64,000 bases of DNA. It comes from Bin87 sp965116785. GTDB taxonomy: Bacteria; Chloroflexota; Dehalococcoidia; Lucifugimonadales; UBA3495. The notes under the pieces are model-generated. The model saw nothing but the letters and a program-made list of their open reading frames with translations, did no database searches and had not been told where the DNA came from. The translations under genes and the position numbers were made by a program. Below are positions 25,354-33,903 of this stretch, one piece after another. The first letter of the stretch is position 1. Each line of letters begins with the position of its first letter. The stretch spans positions 62,001-126,000 of the forward strand of contig OZ220731.1 in NCBI GenBank assembly GCA_965116785.1. The letters run 5' to 3'.

Positions 25354-26421
25354 ATGGACGTTCTGAATACGATGGTCAGCCGCGGTCATGAGCAGGTGAC
25401 GATGTACAGCGACCCCGAGTCGGGCCTGAGGGGCATCATCGCCATCCACGACACCACCCTGGGCCCTTCCTGCGGCGGGACTCGAATGTGGCCCTACGCC
25501 ACCGAACAGGAAGCCGTCACGGATGCCCTGAATTTGTCCCGGGCCATGACCTACAAGTCTGCTGCGGCGGGCCTGCACCTCGGCGGCGGCAAAGGCGTCA
25601 TCATCGGCGACCCCCGCACCGACAAAACGGAGTCGCTGCTGCGCGCCTGGGGCCGGTTCGTGGACACGCTGGGCGGTCGCTATCTGACCACTACCGATGT
25701 TGGCACCACCGGACGGGACCTGGAAGCGGTGCGGCAGGAAACCGAGCACGTGGTAGGTCTCGACGTCACCCTCGGTGGCAGTGGCGACACGTCCGTCATG
25801 ACCGGCTTGGGGATCTACATGGGCATGAAGGCCTGCGCCGGCGACGTCTGGGACACCGACGATCTCCGTGGACGCACCATTGCGATGCAGGGGTTCGGCA
25901 AGGTGGCCACGCACACGGCGGGTCATCTTCTGGAAGACGACGTTCGCATCATCGCCACCGACGTCAGTGACCTGGCGCTGGACCGGGCGCGCCAGATGGG
26001 CGTAAAGGTGGTAGGGCCCGACGAGATCTACGACGTCGATTGCGACATCTTCGCTCCCTGCGCGCTGGGTGGGGTAATCAACTCGGCCACCATTGACCGG
26101 TTGCGCTGCCGCATCGTCGCCGGCGGCGCTAACAATCAGCTGATGACGGCCGAGGACGGCGAGGAACTGCATCGGCGCGGGATCGTCTACGCTCCGGACT
26201 TCCTGATCAACGCCGGCGGCATCATCAACGCGGCCGCCGAGATCGGCCAGCCGTACAACCCGGACCGATCCCGCCAGCAAACGGAGCGGATCTACGAGCA
26301 GATGTCGGCGGTGCTGACCACATCCCGCAAGCAGGAGATATCCACCGCGAGGGCGGCGGATATCCTGGCGGAGTCCCGGTTGGATTCCGTGCGGCGCATG
26401 CGCCGCATCTGGCGCAAGTAG
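25354..26421 (+). CDS. ldh: Leucine/phenylalanine-type amino acid dehydrogenase
   Basis: 355 residues of the Glu/Leu/Phe/Val dehydrogenase family, NAD-dependent oxidative deamination of branched-chain amino acids. GGTRMWPY and the catalytic lysines K68 (MTYKSA) and K80 (GGGKGVI) match leucine dehydrogenase numbering. The Rossmann domain starts with IAMQGFGKVATHTAG, and ANNQL and INAGGIIN complete the signature. ATG 25354 is preferred to GTG 25345 because GGGAGGTGGG then sits at proper spacing. Leu versus Phe or Val preference is not decided. It may feed the peptide/amino-acid catabolism suggested by the nearby peptide transporters. Confidence 0.9.
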   Translation: MDVLNTMVSRGHEQVTMYSDPESGLRGIIAIHDTTLGPSCGGTRMWPYATEQEAVTDALNLSRAMTYKSAAAGLHLGGGKGVIIGDPRTDKTESLLRAWGRFVDTLGGRYLTTTDVGTTGRDLEAVRQETEHVVGLDVTLGGSGDTSVMTGLGIYMGMKACAGDVWDTDDLRGRTIAMQGFGKVATHTAGHLLEDDVRIIATDVSDLALDRARQMGVKVVGPDEIYDVDCDIFAPCALGGVINSATIDRLRCRIVAGGANNQLMTAEDGEELHRRGIVYAPDFLINAGGIINAAAEIGQPYNPDRSRQQTERIYEQMSAVLTTSRKQEISTARAADILAESRLDSVRRMRRIWRK

Positions 26422-26446
26422 CTCTCGCGGATATTCAGTAAACGGT

Positions 26447-26482
26447 GGAGCCCCACGGTAATTGAATTCGTGGGGCTCCTTG
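26447..26482. terminator. Hairpin terminator between leucine dehydrogenase and the thioredoxin-like gene
   Basis: Perfect 11-bp inverted repeat GGAGCCCCACG / CGTGGGGCTCC (26447-26457, 26469-26479) with a 11-base loop between two convergent genes. The U-tract is weak (TTGCTG). Confidence 0.65.
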
Positions 26483-26505
26483 CTGTTGGCGCCGCTGATG
26501 GCGTG

Positions 26506-27351
26506 TTATTCGGCGCCCAAGTCCGAGATCCGTTCTTTGATCACGTTCACGTTAGCGGGAGCGCCCGGGATGGTGTGGGCTACCCGCCCGGCTTTGTCGA
26601 TGAAGATGTAGAAGGGTACGCCCGAGACGCCGTACACGTTTGCGAGTTGCCCTGCCGGGTCATAGGCGATGGGAAAGGTGAGCCTCTGCTTGTCAATGAG
26701 TGCGCGGACCTCCGGCTCGGGAGCGCTGATAGCGACGCCAACGAAATCCGCGCCAGCACCGCCGAACTCCTCGTGAAAGTTCTGTACAGCCGGCAACTGC
26801 CGCTGACAGTGTGGTCACCAGGGAGCCCAGAACATCAAAAGGGTCGGAGTTCCCACCGTGTCCTCCAACCGATGTTCGTTGCCGTCCATGAAGGTTCCGG
26901 CGAACATCGCCGCCCCCGGGCGTAGATCGGCTCCAATGGGGGTCGGCGTTGGGATTTCCGGGGTTGGAGCGGCCGCGTCGACGGGTGGCGTCGTTGGCGC
27001 CATTGGCGGCGGATTGGACGAAACAGGTGGCATGGCAGCGCTGCCGATGGGTTCCAGGGTCGGCGTTTGGGTTGGCTCGATCTGCGACATGCGCGAAGGA
27101 GCCAATGTTGGGACGGTGGTCGGCGCCGCCGGCTGCACCGCTAGCGGGGTTGGATGGATGCTTGCTGGCGGGGTTGAAGGCTGCCTATCTTCCATTGACC
27201 GCAACGCAGCGTGCACGGTCGCTGCGATATCAGGCGTCGCAGGTTGATCGAAGCCTGGCGGGTCGGCAGCCTGAGATCGGCAACCCGACAGGACCAGGCA
27301 CAGGGCCGCAGCGACGACGATGGCTTTCAATATCGCGGCGCGTCTGGGCAT
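26506..27351 (-). CDS. TlpA/thioredoxin-like lipoprotein, predicted selenoprotein (U-P-H-C)
   Basis: 281 codons. ATG 27351 starts a lipoprotein signal (VLSGC, C24). A Pro/Thr-rich spacer runs to about residue 140, then a thioredoxin fold. The active site reads F-W-A-P-W-TGA-P-H-C: codon 179 (26817-26815) is TGA where TlpA-type proteins have the nucleophilic Cys of WCPHC, and C182 is the resolving Cys. After TGA the fold continues normally (AVQNFHEEFGG, FVGVAISA, the cis-Pro loop GVPFYIFID) to the end. A SECIS-like hairpin follows the UGA. It would act as a membrane-tethered extracytoplasmic thiol-disulfide reductase. It is 10 bases after the DUF3179 selenoprotein in the same operon, so the pair may exchange electrons (inference). 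As annotated by default callers, both halves would look truncated. Confidence 0.87.
26782..26809 (-). promoter_or_regulatory. SECIS-like hairpin of the TlpA-like gene
   Basis: Eleven base pairs in three helical blocks (CUGU/ACAG, CAG/CUG, CGGC/GCCG), separated by single bulges on the 3' side, closed by the loop AGUU (26798-26795). The loop starts 16 nt after UGA, the same distance as in the cobalamin-binding-like gene, with G second followed by U. Confidence 0.68.
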
Positions 27352-27361
27352 GGGGAGCGTC

Positions 27362-28768
27362 TCAGCCTGCGCCCGGATACACCACCGTATCCGGCCGGTA
27401 CACCGCCCACGAGAACCAGAGTTGGCCGATGCGGCCCGGCACAGGGGTCAATTCGGCGCCTTGCAACGGACCGCCGATGGCGCGTCCGAATATATCCCAC
27501 TGACTCCCGGTCTGTTGGTCGATGATGCGGCCTTCAGCGTCCGGCGCGAAGGTCAACGTGTTGCCGTCGGGGCCTACCGGGGAGAATATTCCGGCGGTGC
27601 CTACGTCTCGCCCACGGGAAACGATCCCCGAGTCCAGCGCGGAGGCGGTTCCCGGCGACCAGAACACGACAATGTCCTCACCGGCCACCGTCGTGGTGAC
27701 CACTCGTTCGTCGGCAAGCGTGGTGAATGATACCGCCCAAGCGTCTCCGCCTCGCTCGACGGCGACCACCCGCTCCACCGCTGGGAGCCTGGGGTCCTCA
27801 TCTCCGCTGAACAGGAAGGGCTGGCTCCCCGGCCGGTCGTACCCGGCGTATGGGTTCTGTCCGTATGAGCGCCCGGAGTCGGGCCGGGACAGCACCTTCC
27901 CGTCGGGATGGGCGGCCTTGAAATCGGCCCACGAGGTGATGGACAGATAAAGCTGCTCCAGCTTTGCGCCAGCATAGTGGCCGATCACTCCCTCGCCGCC
28001 AAATTCCTGCCACCACGACTCGGTCTGGCGGTCGTACATCAGCAGGTTGCTGTCGCGCAGCGCGCCGGTAGTTCCGAAGTCGAGGATTGTGCCGTCAACC
28101 GTCCGCCTGAACACGAAGGCGGTATTACACAGCGGTCAAAAGGTGATGACCACCGGTACGCCGCCCACGGTGTCGTTGACCAGCTCATGCCAGACCATCA
28201 CCTGCACGGGATAGGCGCGAACGTCGCCATTGAGGTCAACCACCTGCACCGGTTCCAAATCGTCGAGCCAGAAGTCAGCAACGGCAATCGACTCGAACTG
28301 CGGGTCGTCGATGGACGGGATGCCGTCCTTGGGCGGGCCGCCGGTCATGATCTCGTCGAAGGAGATCGTGGTGCGCCTGAAGTCGGTGTCCCACTCCGCC
28401 CGCAGCAGACGCTGGTAACGGGTGAGGGCTTCTTCGGCCTCCGCGTCAGGCACGGTTTGCACGACGGTTTCCCGCGAAATAGGCAGGGCGGTAGCGTCAG
28501 GCAGGGCGGTTGCCGGCTGCTCCAGGGCGGCAGTTGGCAACGGTGTGGCCGCGGCGGACAATGCCACGGTGGCCAGGTCGGCGGCAGGTTCCAGGGTTGG
28601 GAACGCCGCGGTGGTGGGGGCGAAGGGAGCCGCCCACGGCTCGCTGCTCGATGCGTCGTCAGACGGAGCGCAGGCCAGCAACGTGGAGGCCGCCAGAATA
28701 AGGCCGACCAGCACGAGTGGCCGACCGGCGGCGATTGTTGTCAACCGTTTACGGTTAGACGTCGGCAA
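27362..28768 (-). CDS. DUF3179 lipoprotein, predicted selenoprotein (U-P-L-C)
   Basis: 468 codons. ATG 28768 begins a lipoprotein signal (STLLAC, C33), then about 100 residues of Ala/Pro/Thr-rich spacer, then DUF3179: ISFDEIMTGGPPKDGIPSIDD, VRAYPVQVMVWHELVNDTVGG, then V-I-T-F-TGA-P-L-C-N-T-A. Codon 211 (28138-28136) is TGA where the family has the first Cys of its conserved CPLC. C214 is retained. The rest follows without a break: LDFGTTGALRDSNLLMYDRQ, FWSPGTASALDSG, GSQWDIFGRAI and LWFSWAVYRPD. The CxxC makes a redox role plausible, but DUF3179 biochemistry is unknown to me. It starts 2 bases after a peptide-permease gene and ends 10 bases before the TlpA-like selenoprotein. Confidence 0.87.
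28099..28135 (-). promoter_or_regulatory. SECIS-like hairpin of the DUF3179 gene
   Basis: 6-bp stem CCGCCU/AGGCGG (28122-28117, 28108-28103) with the 8-base loop UCGUGUUC, plus an outer CCG/CGG pairing right after the UGA. Loop starts 19 nt after UGA. It contains G-U but the first two loop bases are U and C, so it fits bacterial SECIS rules less well than the other three. Confidence 0.45.
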
Positions 28769-28770
28769 CG

Positions 28771-29700
28771 CTAGCGTCCGCGCAGGCGTGGATCCAAAAC
28801 GTCGCGCAGGGCGTCGCCGAGGAGGTTGAAACCCATCACAACCGCGAATATTGCCACGCCGGGGAAGATGCCGACCCAGGGAGCCGTCAGCACGTGCTCC
28901 TGGGCAGCTCGGGTGAGCATTCCGCCCCAGCTGGGCTGATCCGGCGGAGCCCCGACGCCCAGGAATGACAAGGACGCTTCGATGATGATGGCGAAGCCCA
29001 GGTAATAGGTGGCCAACACCAGGTAAATCGCGAAACAGTTCGGGACGATATGCCGGAATACGACACGCCAGGGGGGCGCACCGATGGCCTGGGCAGCAGT
29101 GACGTAGTCGAGCTCCTTTATCGAGAGCACCTGGGATCTCACAGTGCGGATCACAGGAGCGATCATCCCGATGACGATGGCCAGGATGACGTTGTTCAGC
29201 GATGCGCCGAGCACCGCGACGATAGCCAGCGCGATGATCAACCCCGGCAACGCCATCAACGCGTCAACCACACGTTGGGCCGACATATCGATGATGCCGC
29301 CGGCGTACGCCAGGGCCACGCCGATGATGAAACTCGCGGTGATTCCGATGAGAACGCTGCCGAGGCCGACGTAGAGGCTGATGCGCGCTCCGTAGATCAA
29401 CCTGCTGAGAACGTCGCGTCCCACATGGTCAGTGCCAAGCAGGAATTGGGAGTTGGGCGGTATGTAAACAGTGGAACCGCCCTGGCGACTATCCGGCAGT
29501 TCCCGAGCACCGTAGGGAGCAAGCACAGGCGCCATCACGGCCACGATCACCAACACGAGCACCAGGAGGCCGCCGATGGCTCCCAGGGGCTTGCGGCGCC
29601 CGAAACGGCTTATCTCTCTCCAGCCGGCCGTGACCGGCTGCATCATTCCCGCTCGCGGCGGAGCGGCTACTTCGGCGCGCTGATTGGTTTGATTCGCCAT
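28771..29700 (-). CDS. Peptide/nickel ABC transporter permease, DppC/OppC type (cassette 2)
   Basis: 309 residues. An OppC N-terminal segment with the first membrane helix (KPLGAIGGLLVLVLVIVAV) precedes the FLLGTDHVGRDVLSRL motif, a second block of five helices, and the permease EAA loop region (AAQAIGAPPWRVVFRHIVPN). ATG 29700 has AGGAG upstream; TTG 29712 is a weaker alternative. It is gene 3 of a binding protein-permease-permease cassette and is followed 2 bases later by the DUF3179 selenoprotein gene. Very similar to the DppC of cassette 1 (32967-33878). Confidence 0.92.
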   Translation of the reverse strand: MANQTNQRAEVAAPPRAGMMQPVTAGWREISRFGRRKPLGAIGGLLVLVLVIVAVMAPVLAPYGARELPDSRQGGSTVYIPPNSQFLLGTDHVGRDVLSRLIYGARISLYVGLGSVLIGITASFIIGVALAYAGGIIDMSAQRVVDALMALPGLIIALAIVAVLGASLNNVILAIVIGMIAPVIRTVRSQVLSIKELDYVTAAQAIGAPPWRVVFRHIVPNCFAIYLVLATYYLGFAIIIEASLSFLGVGAPPDQPSWGGMLTRAAQEHVLTAPWVGIFPGVAIFAVVMGFNLLGDALRDVLDPRLRGR

Positions 29701-29763
29701 GAACACCAACACTCCTCGCGGAACAACTGCAATCCGGTGCAGAATGTTCCGAGCGCCCGCAAC

Positions 29764-30726
29764 CTACGAGTACCTGATCCTGGGGTCCAGTATTCCGTAC
29801 AGGATGTCGATGATCAGGTTCAACAACAGAACCACGGCGGCGGCCAGCAGGACAACGCCCTGCACCACGACGAAGTCGCGGTGGATGATGGCGTCGATCA
29901 GGTATCGGCCCACACCGGGTATCACAAAAATGGACTCGATAATGATGGTGCCGCCCAGCAACCGGCCGAACTGATAGCCGGAAACGGTGATCACCGGCAG
30001 CAGAGCGTTCTTCAACGCGTGGCGGCCCACAACCATCCATTCGTTCAAGCCCTTGGACCGGGCGGTTCTCATGTAGTCTTCCCGCATCACTTCCAGCATG
30101 GCGGAGCGGGCAACCCGGGCAGTGAACGCCATGTCGTGGAATGCGAGAACCAAAGCCGGGAAGATCAATTGCTGCAGGTTGGTGAACGGATCGCCCCATA
30201 ATGTGGCATAGCCCAACGGCGGCAGCCATCCGGCGAAATAGGTCAAACCGTAGATCACCAGGATCCCCAGCCAGAATGTGGGCAGCGCTATCCCTACCAG
30301 CGCCAGAAGCCGGCTGATGTGGTCCAGGAATGAATCCTGCTTGACCGCGGACAGGACGCCCAAGGGAACGGCGGCGATGAACGCCAGCACGATGGCCAGC
30401 ACCGCCAGTTCGAGGGTTATGAAGAACCGGTCTTTGAGGTCATCCAGGACCGGGGTGCCATACCAGACCGAATCGCCGAAATCGCCCTGGAGAATCTTCC
30501 AGAGCCAGTCGCCGTACTGGATGTAAACCGGGCGGTCCAGACCCAGTTCCTTCTGAACGCGCTTGATGTCCTCTTCGGTGACCTTGCCGCCGTCGCCTTC
30601 CTCACCGGTCAGGATCATCATGGCTGCGTCGCCCGGCACGATCCAGAAGAGGCCAAACACGAGGATCGTGGCGAGCAGGATAGTGGGTATGAAAAGCAGG
30701 CCCCTGCGGGCTATGTATGCGTACAC
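29764..30726 (-). CDS. Peptide/nickel ABC transporter permease, DppB/OppB type (cassette 2)
   Basis: 320 residues from GTG 30726 (AGAGGG upstream). N-terminal helix RRGLLFIPTILLATILVFGLFW, the LGLDRPVYIQYGDW segment before helix 2, and the EAA loop (ARSKGLNEWMVVGRHALKNAL) are typical of DppB. About six membrane helices. It forms the channel with DppC; substrate is a peptide or related solute delivered by the upstream lipoprotein. No ATPase subunit gene is present in the window. Confidence 0.92.
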   Translation of the reverse strand: MYAYIARRGLLFIPTILLATILVFGLFWIVPGDAAMMILTGEEGDGGKVTEEDIKRVQKELGLDRPVYIQYGDWLWKILQGDFGDSVWYGTPVLDDLKDRFFITLELAVLAIVLAFIAAVPLGVLSAVKQDSFLDHISRLLALVGIALPTFWLGILVIYGLTYFAGWLPPLGYATLWGDPFTNLQQLIFPALVLAFHDMAFTARVARSAMLEVMREDYMRTARSKGLNEWMVVGRHALKNALLPVITVSGYQFGRLLGGTIIIESIFVIPGVGRYLIDAIIHRDFVVVQGVVLLAAAVVLLLNLIIDILYGILDPRIRYS

Positions 30727-30815
30727 CTTCTACCCTCTATTGGTGAGGCAAACGGGCCAGGCATAAAATGCGAGCGATGCGGCCCTTTCTCGTGGGACGC
30801 ACCGCTCATAGTAGC

Positions 30816-32666
30816 TTACGGCTGATAACCGGTCTCGGAGGGTTGCTCGCGATCCGGATCGAACCAAACGTGGTCCCACTTGTGGATCTGCTGGACGGTG
30901 GGTGGCAGGTGGAAGTTCCGGATGCGGTAGTCCAACGCGCCGCCGGCTCCTCCCCAGAAGTACACCACCAGGTGGCTCTTGCCGGTGTGCAGGATGTTGG
31001 CGATTTCTTCCAGGTGGCCCTGTCGGACACGCTGGTCGATGGCGCGGTTCTGCAGGTCGATCAGCTCGTCAATCCGGTCATCTTGCCAGTTCTGCGGATT
31101 GCGCAGAACATCCTGCAGGTAGAACTGGTTGAGAATATCCGCCGGATCGGTGAGGATGATGCCTGTGCCGACGGTTGATATTTCGTGCGTTCCGTCCCTC
31201 ATCACAGCGTACATGGTCGCCAGGTCGTTGGGCACGATTTCGATATCGATGCCCACATCCTGACGGAGCTGCTCGCCCGCGACTTCCGCCGCCGGCAGCG
31301 TGGGGATGGCGTTGCGGGTGTTCATCTTTACGGAAATTCCATCCGGGTAACCGGCCTCCGCCAGCAACCGTTTGGCTTCCGCAATCGCAGCGGTGCGATC
31401 TTCAGCGAAAGCAGGGTTGTTGGCGCGCAGGTCGTCCAGATGCTCGACCACGCCTGGTGAGAAGAAGGTACCGGGTTTACCGAAGCCCCTGACCGCACGC
31501 TCGATGCCCAGATCCCGGTCCAAACCCAGATAGAAGGCCTGGCGGACCCGCTCGTCGTCGAACGGAGGCTTGGCATTGTTCAGGAAGAACGCTTCGAAAC
31601 CGGCGCTGGGCAGGATCAGGGCGCGGACCTGGCCGTCGGTCTCATCCTCCAGCACCGCCATGGCTTCGGGACGGTTTACCCCGGTGAACGGATTGAAAGT
31701 CCCGAGGACCTGACCGGCTTGCAGAGCGGCAATACGGCGGGCGGTATCAGAAATGAGGTGCACGATGATGCCGTCGAAGAATGGGCGGCCTTCCTTGAAG
31801 TACGTGGTGTTGCGCTCGAAGGTGTAGCTGACGTCCTTCTGCCAGCCGCCGAAGAGCCACGGTCCGGAGCCAATCAGGTTTTCGGGCTGATTGGCTTCTT
31901 CCTGCGTCAAATCCTCTGCGATGTGTTTCGGGTACATTTTCATGTAGTCCGACGCGAGGTTGGGCATGAAGGTGGGCGCCTGGTACTTCAAAGGCACACG
32001 CACGGTCTGGTTGTCGATGACCTCGGCGGTCTGATGCTCATAGAACGCGCGGAGGAAACCGGTGCGCGCTCGCTGGGCTCCCGGCAAAGTGATGCGGTCC
32101 AGGCTGAAGACCACGTCTTCCGCCGTCACCGGCATGCCGTCGGACCAGGTGGCGTCCTTCAGGTGAAAGACGTACTCGGTGCCGTCGTCGCTCACTTCCC
32201 ACGTTGATGCCAGGTCGCCGATGATTTCGCTGGGCATGACGGGGTTGTACTCAACCAGCTGATTGAACCGGGGGCTGGAAGGCATCAGCGTGGTGTTGAG
32301 GGAACCGCCGTAATGGACGTCCCAGAACCCGGGGTTGCTGTTGCCAACCATGGGGAACGTGCCACGATAATGCTTGCCTTCACCTTCCTGCCACCAGTCC
32401 GGCCGTTCGTCGATGGCGACCGGAGTCGGGACTGGAATGGCGGTTGGCGTCGCATCGAGAACTCGCGTTGGCATGGGCGTGAAGGTGGGGGTAGGCGCCG
32501 CCTCGCCAGTGCTGCCGGAAGCCGCCGGCTGGGACTGTTCCGCCTGGCTGGGCGCAGTGGTGGTTTCTGGCGTGGTGGTTCCACCGCAGGCCAACCCAAC
32601 TACCAACAAGGCTGCGCAACTCACGAGCAACAACCATTGGGGTCTTCCGATTCGTCGGAAATTCAT
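30816..32666 (-). CDS. ABC transporter family-5 substrate-binding lipoprotein (cassette 2)
   Basis: 616 residues. ATG 32666 follows AGGGAGGG; the longer frame to 32834 is rejected. Lipoprotein signal VVGLACGG, then a Pro/Thr/Ala-rich linker, then the extracellular solute-binding family 5 fold (SEIIGDLASTWEVSDDGTEY, LKDATWSDGMPVTAEDVVFS, AGYPDGISVKM). Close paralogue of the protein at 34937-36856 (shared NPGFWDVHYG and NQLVEYNPV). Ligand unknown: peptides, nickel or other solutes. Confidence 0.92.
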   Translation of the reverse strand: MNFRRIGRPQWLLLVSCAALLVVGLACGGTTTPETTTAPSQAEQSQPAASGSTGEAAPTPTFTPMPTRVLDATPTAIPVPTPVAIDERPDWWQEGEGKHYRGTFPMVGNSNPGFWDVHYGGSLNTTLMPSSPRFNQLVEYNPVMPSEIIGDLASTWEVSDDGTEYVFHLKDATWSDGMPVTAEDVVFSLDRITLPGAQRARTGFLRAFYEHQTAEVIDNQTVRVPLKYQAPTFMPNLASDYMKMYPKHIAEDLTQEEANQPENLIGSGPWLFGGWQKDVSYTFERNTTYFKEGRPFFDGIIVHLISDTARRIAALQAGQVLGTFNPFTGVNRPEAMAVLEDETDGQVRALILPSAGFEAFFLNNAKPPFDDERVRQAFYLGLDRDLGIERAVRGFGKPGTFFSPGVVEHLDDLRANNPAFAEDRTAAIAEAKRLLAEAGYPDGISVKMNTRNAIPTLPAAEVAGEQLRQDVGIDIEIVPNDLATMYAVMRDGTHEISTVGTGIILTDPADILNQFYLQDVLRNPQNWQDDRIDELIDLQNRAIDQRVRQGHLEEIANILHTGKSHLVVYFWGGAGGALDYRIRNFHLPPTVQQIHKWDHVWFDPDREQPSETGYQP

Positions 32667-32966
32667 TGGCGAACCCTCCCTATGCATACCAATCGAACGC
32701 CGGGTATCGGACGGTCGTAAACCGTCCTCACAACGCTGGCCGGATTGGCCAGTGGGGGGGATGCTACTCACAAGGTAGCCGCTTGTCAATTGGCTATTGT
32801 CAACGTCGTGTCCGCGCGAGCATCGGTGAAACACGTTGCTTGGTTGTTACGTGCGAATGTTGCCGTCGTATTCGTGCGCGGTCAAATAAAAACCGCCTCG
32901 TCGCTAATTTAGCGACGAGGCGGTGTCTCTTAGGGCTTGGAGTGTTGTGCTTTGTTTAATGCGCCT
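32667..32966. other. 300-bp spacer between the two transporter cassettes
   Basis: Holds the minus-strand terminator of cassette 1 (32885-32924) and, between it and 32666, presumably the promoter of cassette 2. No gene seen. Confidence 0.5.
32885..32924 (-). terminator. Strong terminator ending transporter cassette 1
   Basis: Perfect 14-bp stem ACCGCCTCGTCGCT / AGCGACGAGGCGGT (32892-32905, 32911-32924), 5-base loop. On the minus strand it is followed by TTTTTATTT. It separates the two cassettes transcriptionally. Confidence 0.92.
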
Positions 32967-33878
32967 CTAGCGCCCGCGCAGCCGTGGGTCAAGCACGTCC
33001 CGCAGGGCATCGCCCAGCACATTGAAGGCCAGCACCGCGATGAATATGAAGATGCCAGGGAACACCAGAAGCCAGATGCCGGTCTCCGGCGCTTCCCTGC
33101 TGGCCACGGTGAGGATGCCGCCCCAGCTGGGCTCGTCCGGCGGCGCGCCCACGCCCAGGAAGCTGAGCGACGCTTCGATGATGATGGCGAACCCCAGGTA
33201 GTAGGTCGCCATGATGATATAGATGGCGAAGCAGTTGGGCATGATGTGCCGGAACACGATGCGCTGGGGCCGCGCGCCGATGGCTCTTGCGGCGGTCACG
33301 TAGTCCATTTCCTTGAGCGTGAGCACCTGGGAGCGCACGGTTCGGATCACGGGGGCGAGCATCCCGATCACGATGGCCAGGATGACATTGTTCAGCGAGG
33401 AACCCAGCACGGCCATGATGGCCAGGGCCAGGATCAGGCCGGGGATCGACATCAGGGCGTCGACCACCCGCTGGAAAGCCAGGTCAACCAGGCCGCCGGC
33501 GTAGGTGCTGGTGATTCCCAGCACAAACCCGGCGGTTATCCCGATCAGGACGCTGCCAATGCCGACGTACAGAGATATCCAGGTTCCGTACAGTACGCGC
33601 GCCAGAATGTCCCTTCCGATGACGTCCGTCCCCATCGGATACTCGCGGCTGGGTCCCAGGAAGATGTCACCGACGGAGGCATAGGGATCCGGAACGGGCA
33701 GGATCGCCAACCGGGAGGCAATGGCGACCAGTATGAAAATGAGGGCGATGGCGCCGCCGACCGCGCCCAGCGGTTTTCGGCGAGCGATAGCCACGGTGGA
33801 GCGGTACGCAGCCGGGATGCCCAACAACGCATTGCGAACTGGGGAACCGCCCTCTGCGGCGATGTCGCGAGTTGCCAT
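32967..33878 (-). CDS. Peptide/nickel ABC transporter permease, DppC/OppC type (cassette 1)
   Basis: 303 residues from ATG 33878 (GGAG upstream). OppC-N segment (RRKPLGAVGGAIALIF), PMGTDVIGRDILARV, and the EAA loop AARAIGARPQRIVFRHIMPN. Ends in the same DALRDVLDPRLRGR as its cassette-2 paralogue. Third gene of cassette 1, followed by a strong terminator. Confidence 0.93.
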   Translation of the reverse strand: MATRDIAAEGGSPVRNALLGIPAAYRSTVAIARRKPLGAVGGAIALIFILVAIASRLAILPVPDPYASVGDIFLGPSREYPMGTDVIGRDILARVLYGTWISLYVGIGSVLIGITAGFVLGITSTYAGGLVDLAFQRVVDALMSIPGLILALAIMAVLGSSLNNVILAIVIGMLAPVIRTVRSQVLTLKEMDYVTAARAIGARPQRIVFRHIMPNCFAIYIIMATYYLGFAIIIEASLSFLGVGAPPDEPSWGGILTVASREAPETGIWLLVFPGIFIFIAVLAFNVLGDALRDVLDPRLRGR

Positions 33879-33903
33879 GGTCTGCTCCGTTGAATTCGGT
33901 ACG

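Noticed and set aside
26506..28768. UGA reassigned to tryptophan or glycine (code 4 or 25)
   Set aside because: Many genes in the window end properly at UGA, Trp is coded UGG, and all four internal UGA codons are in Cys columns rather than Trp or Gly columns.
3364..28768. Four independent nonsense-mutation pseudogenes
   Set aside because: The sequence on both sides remains conserved and in frame in all four, and every stop hits a redox Cys with a SECIS-like hairpin behind it. Chance hits at such sites in four genes are very unlikely.
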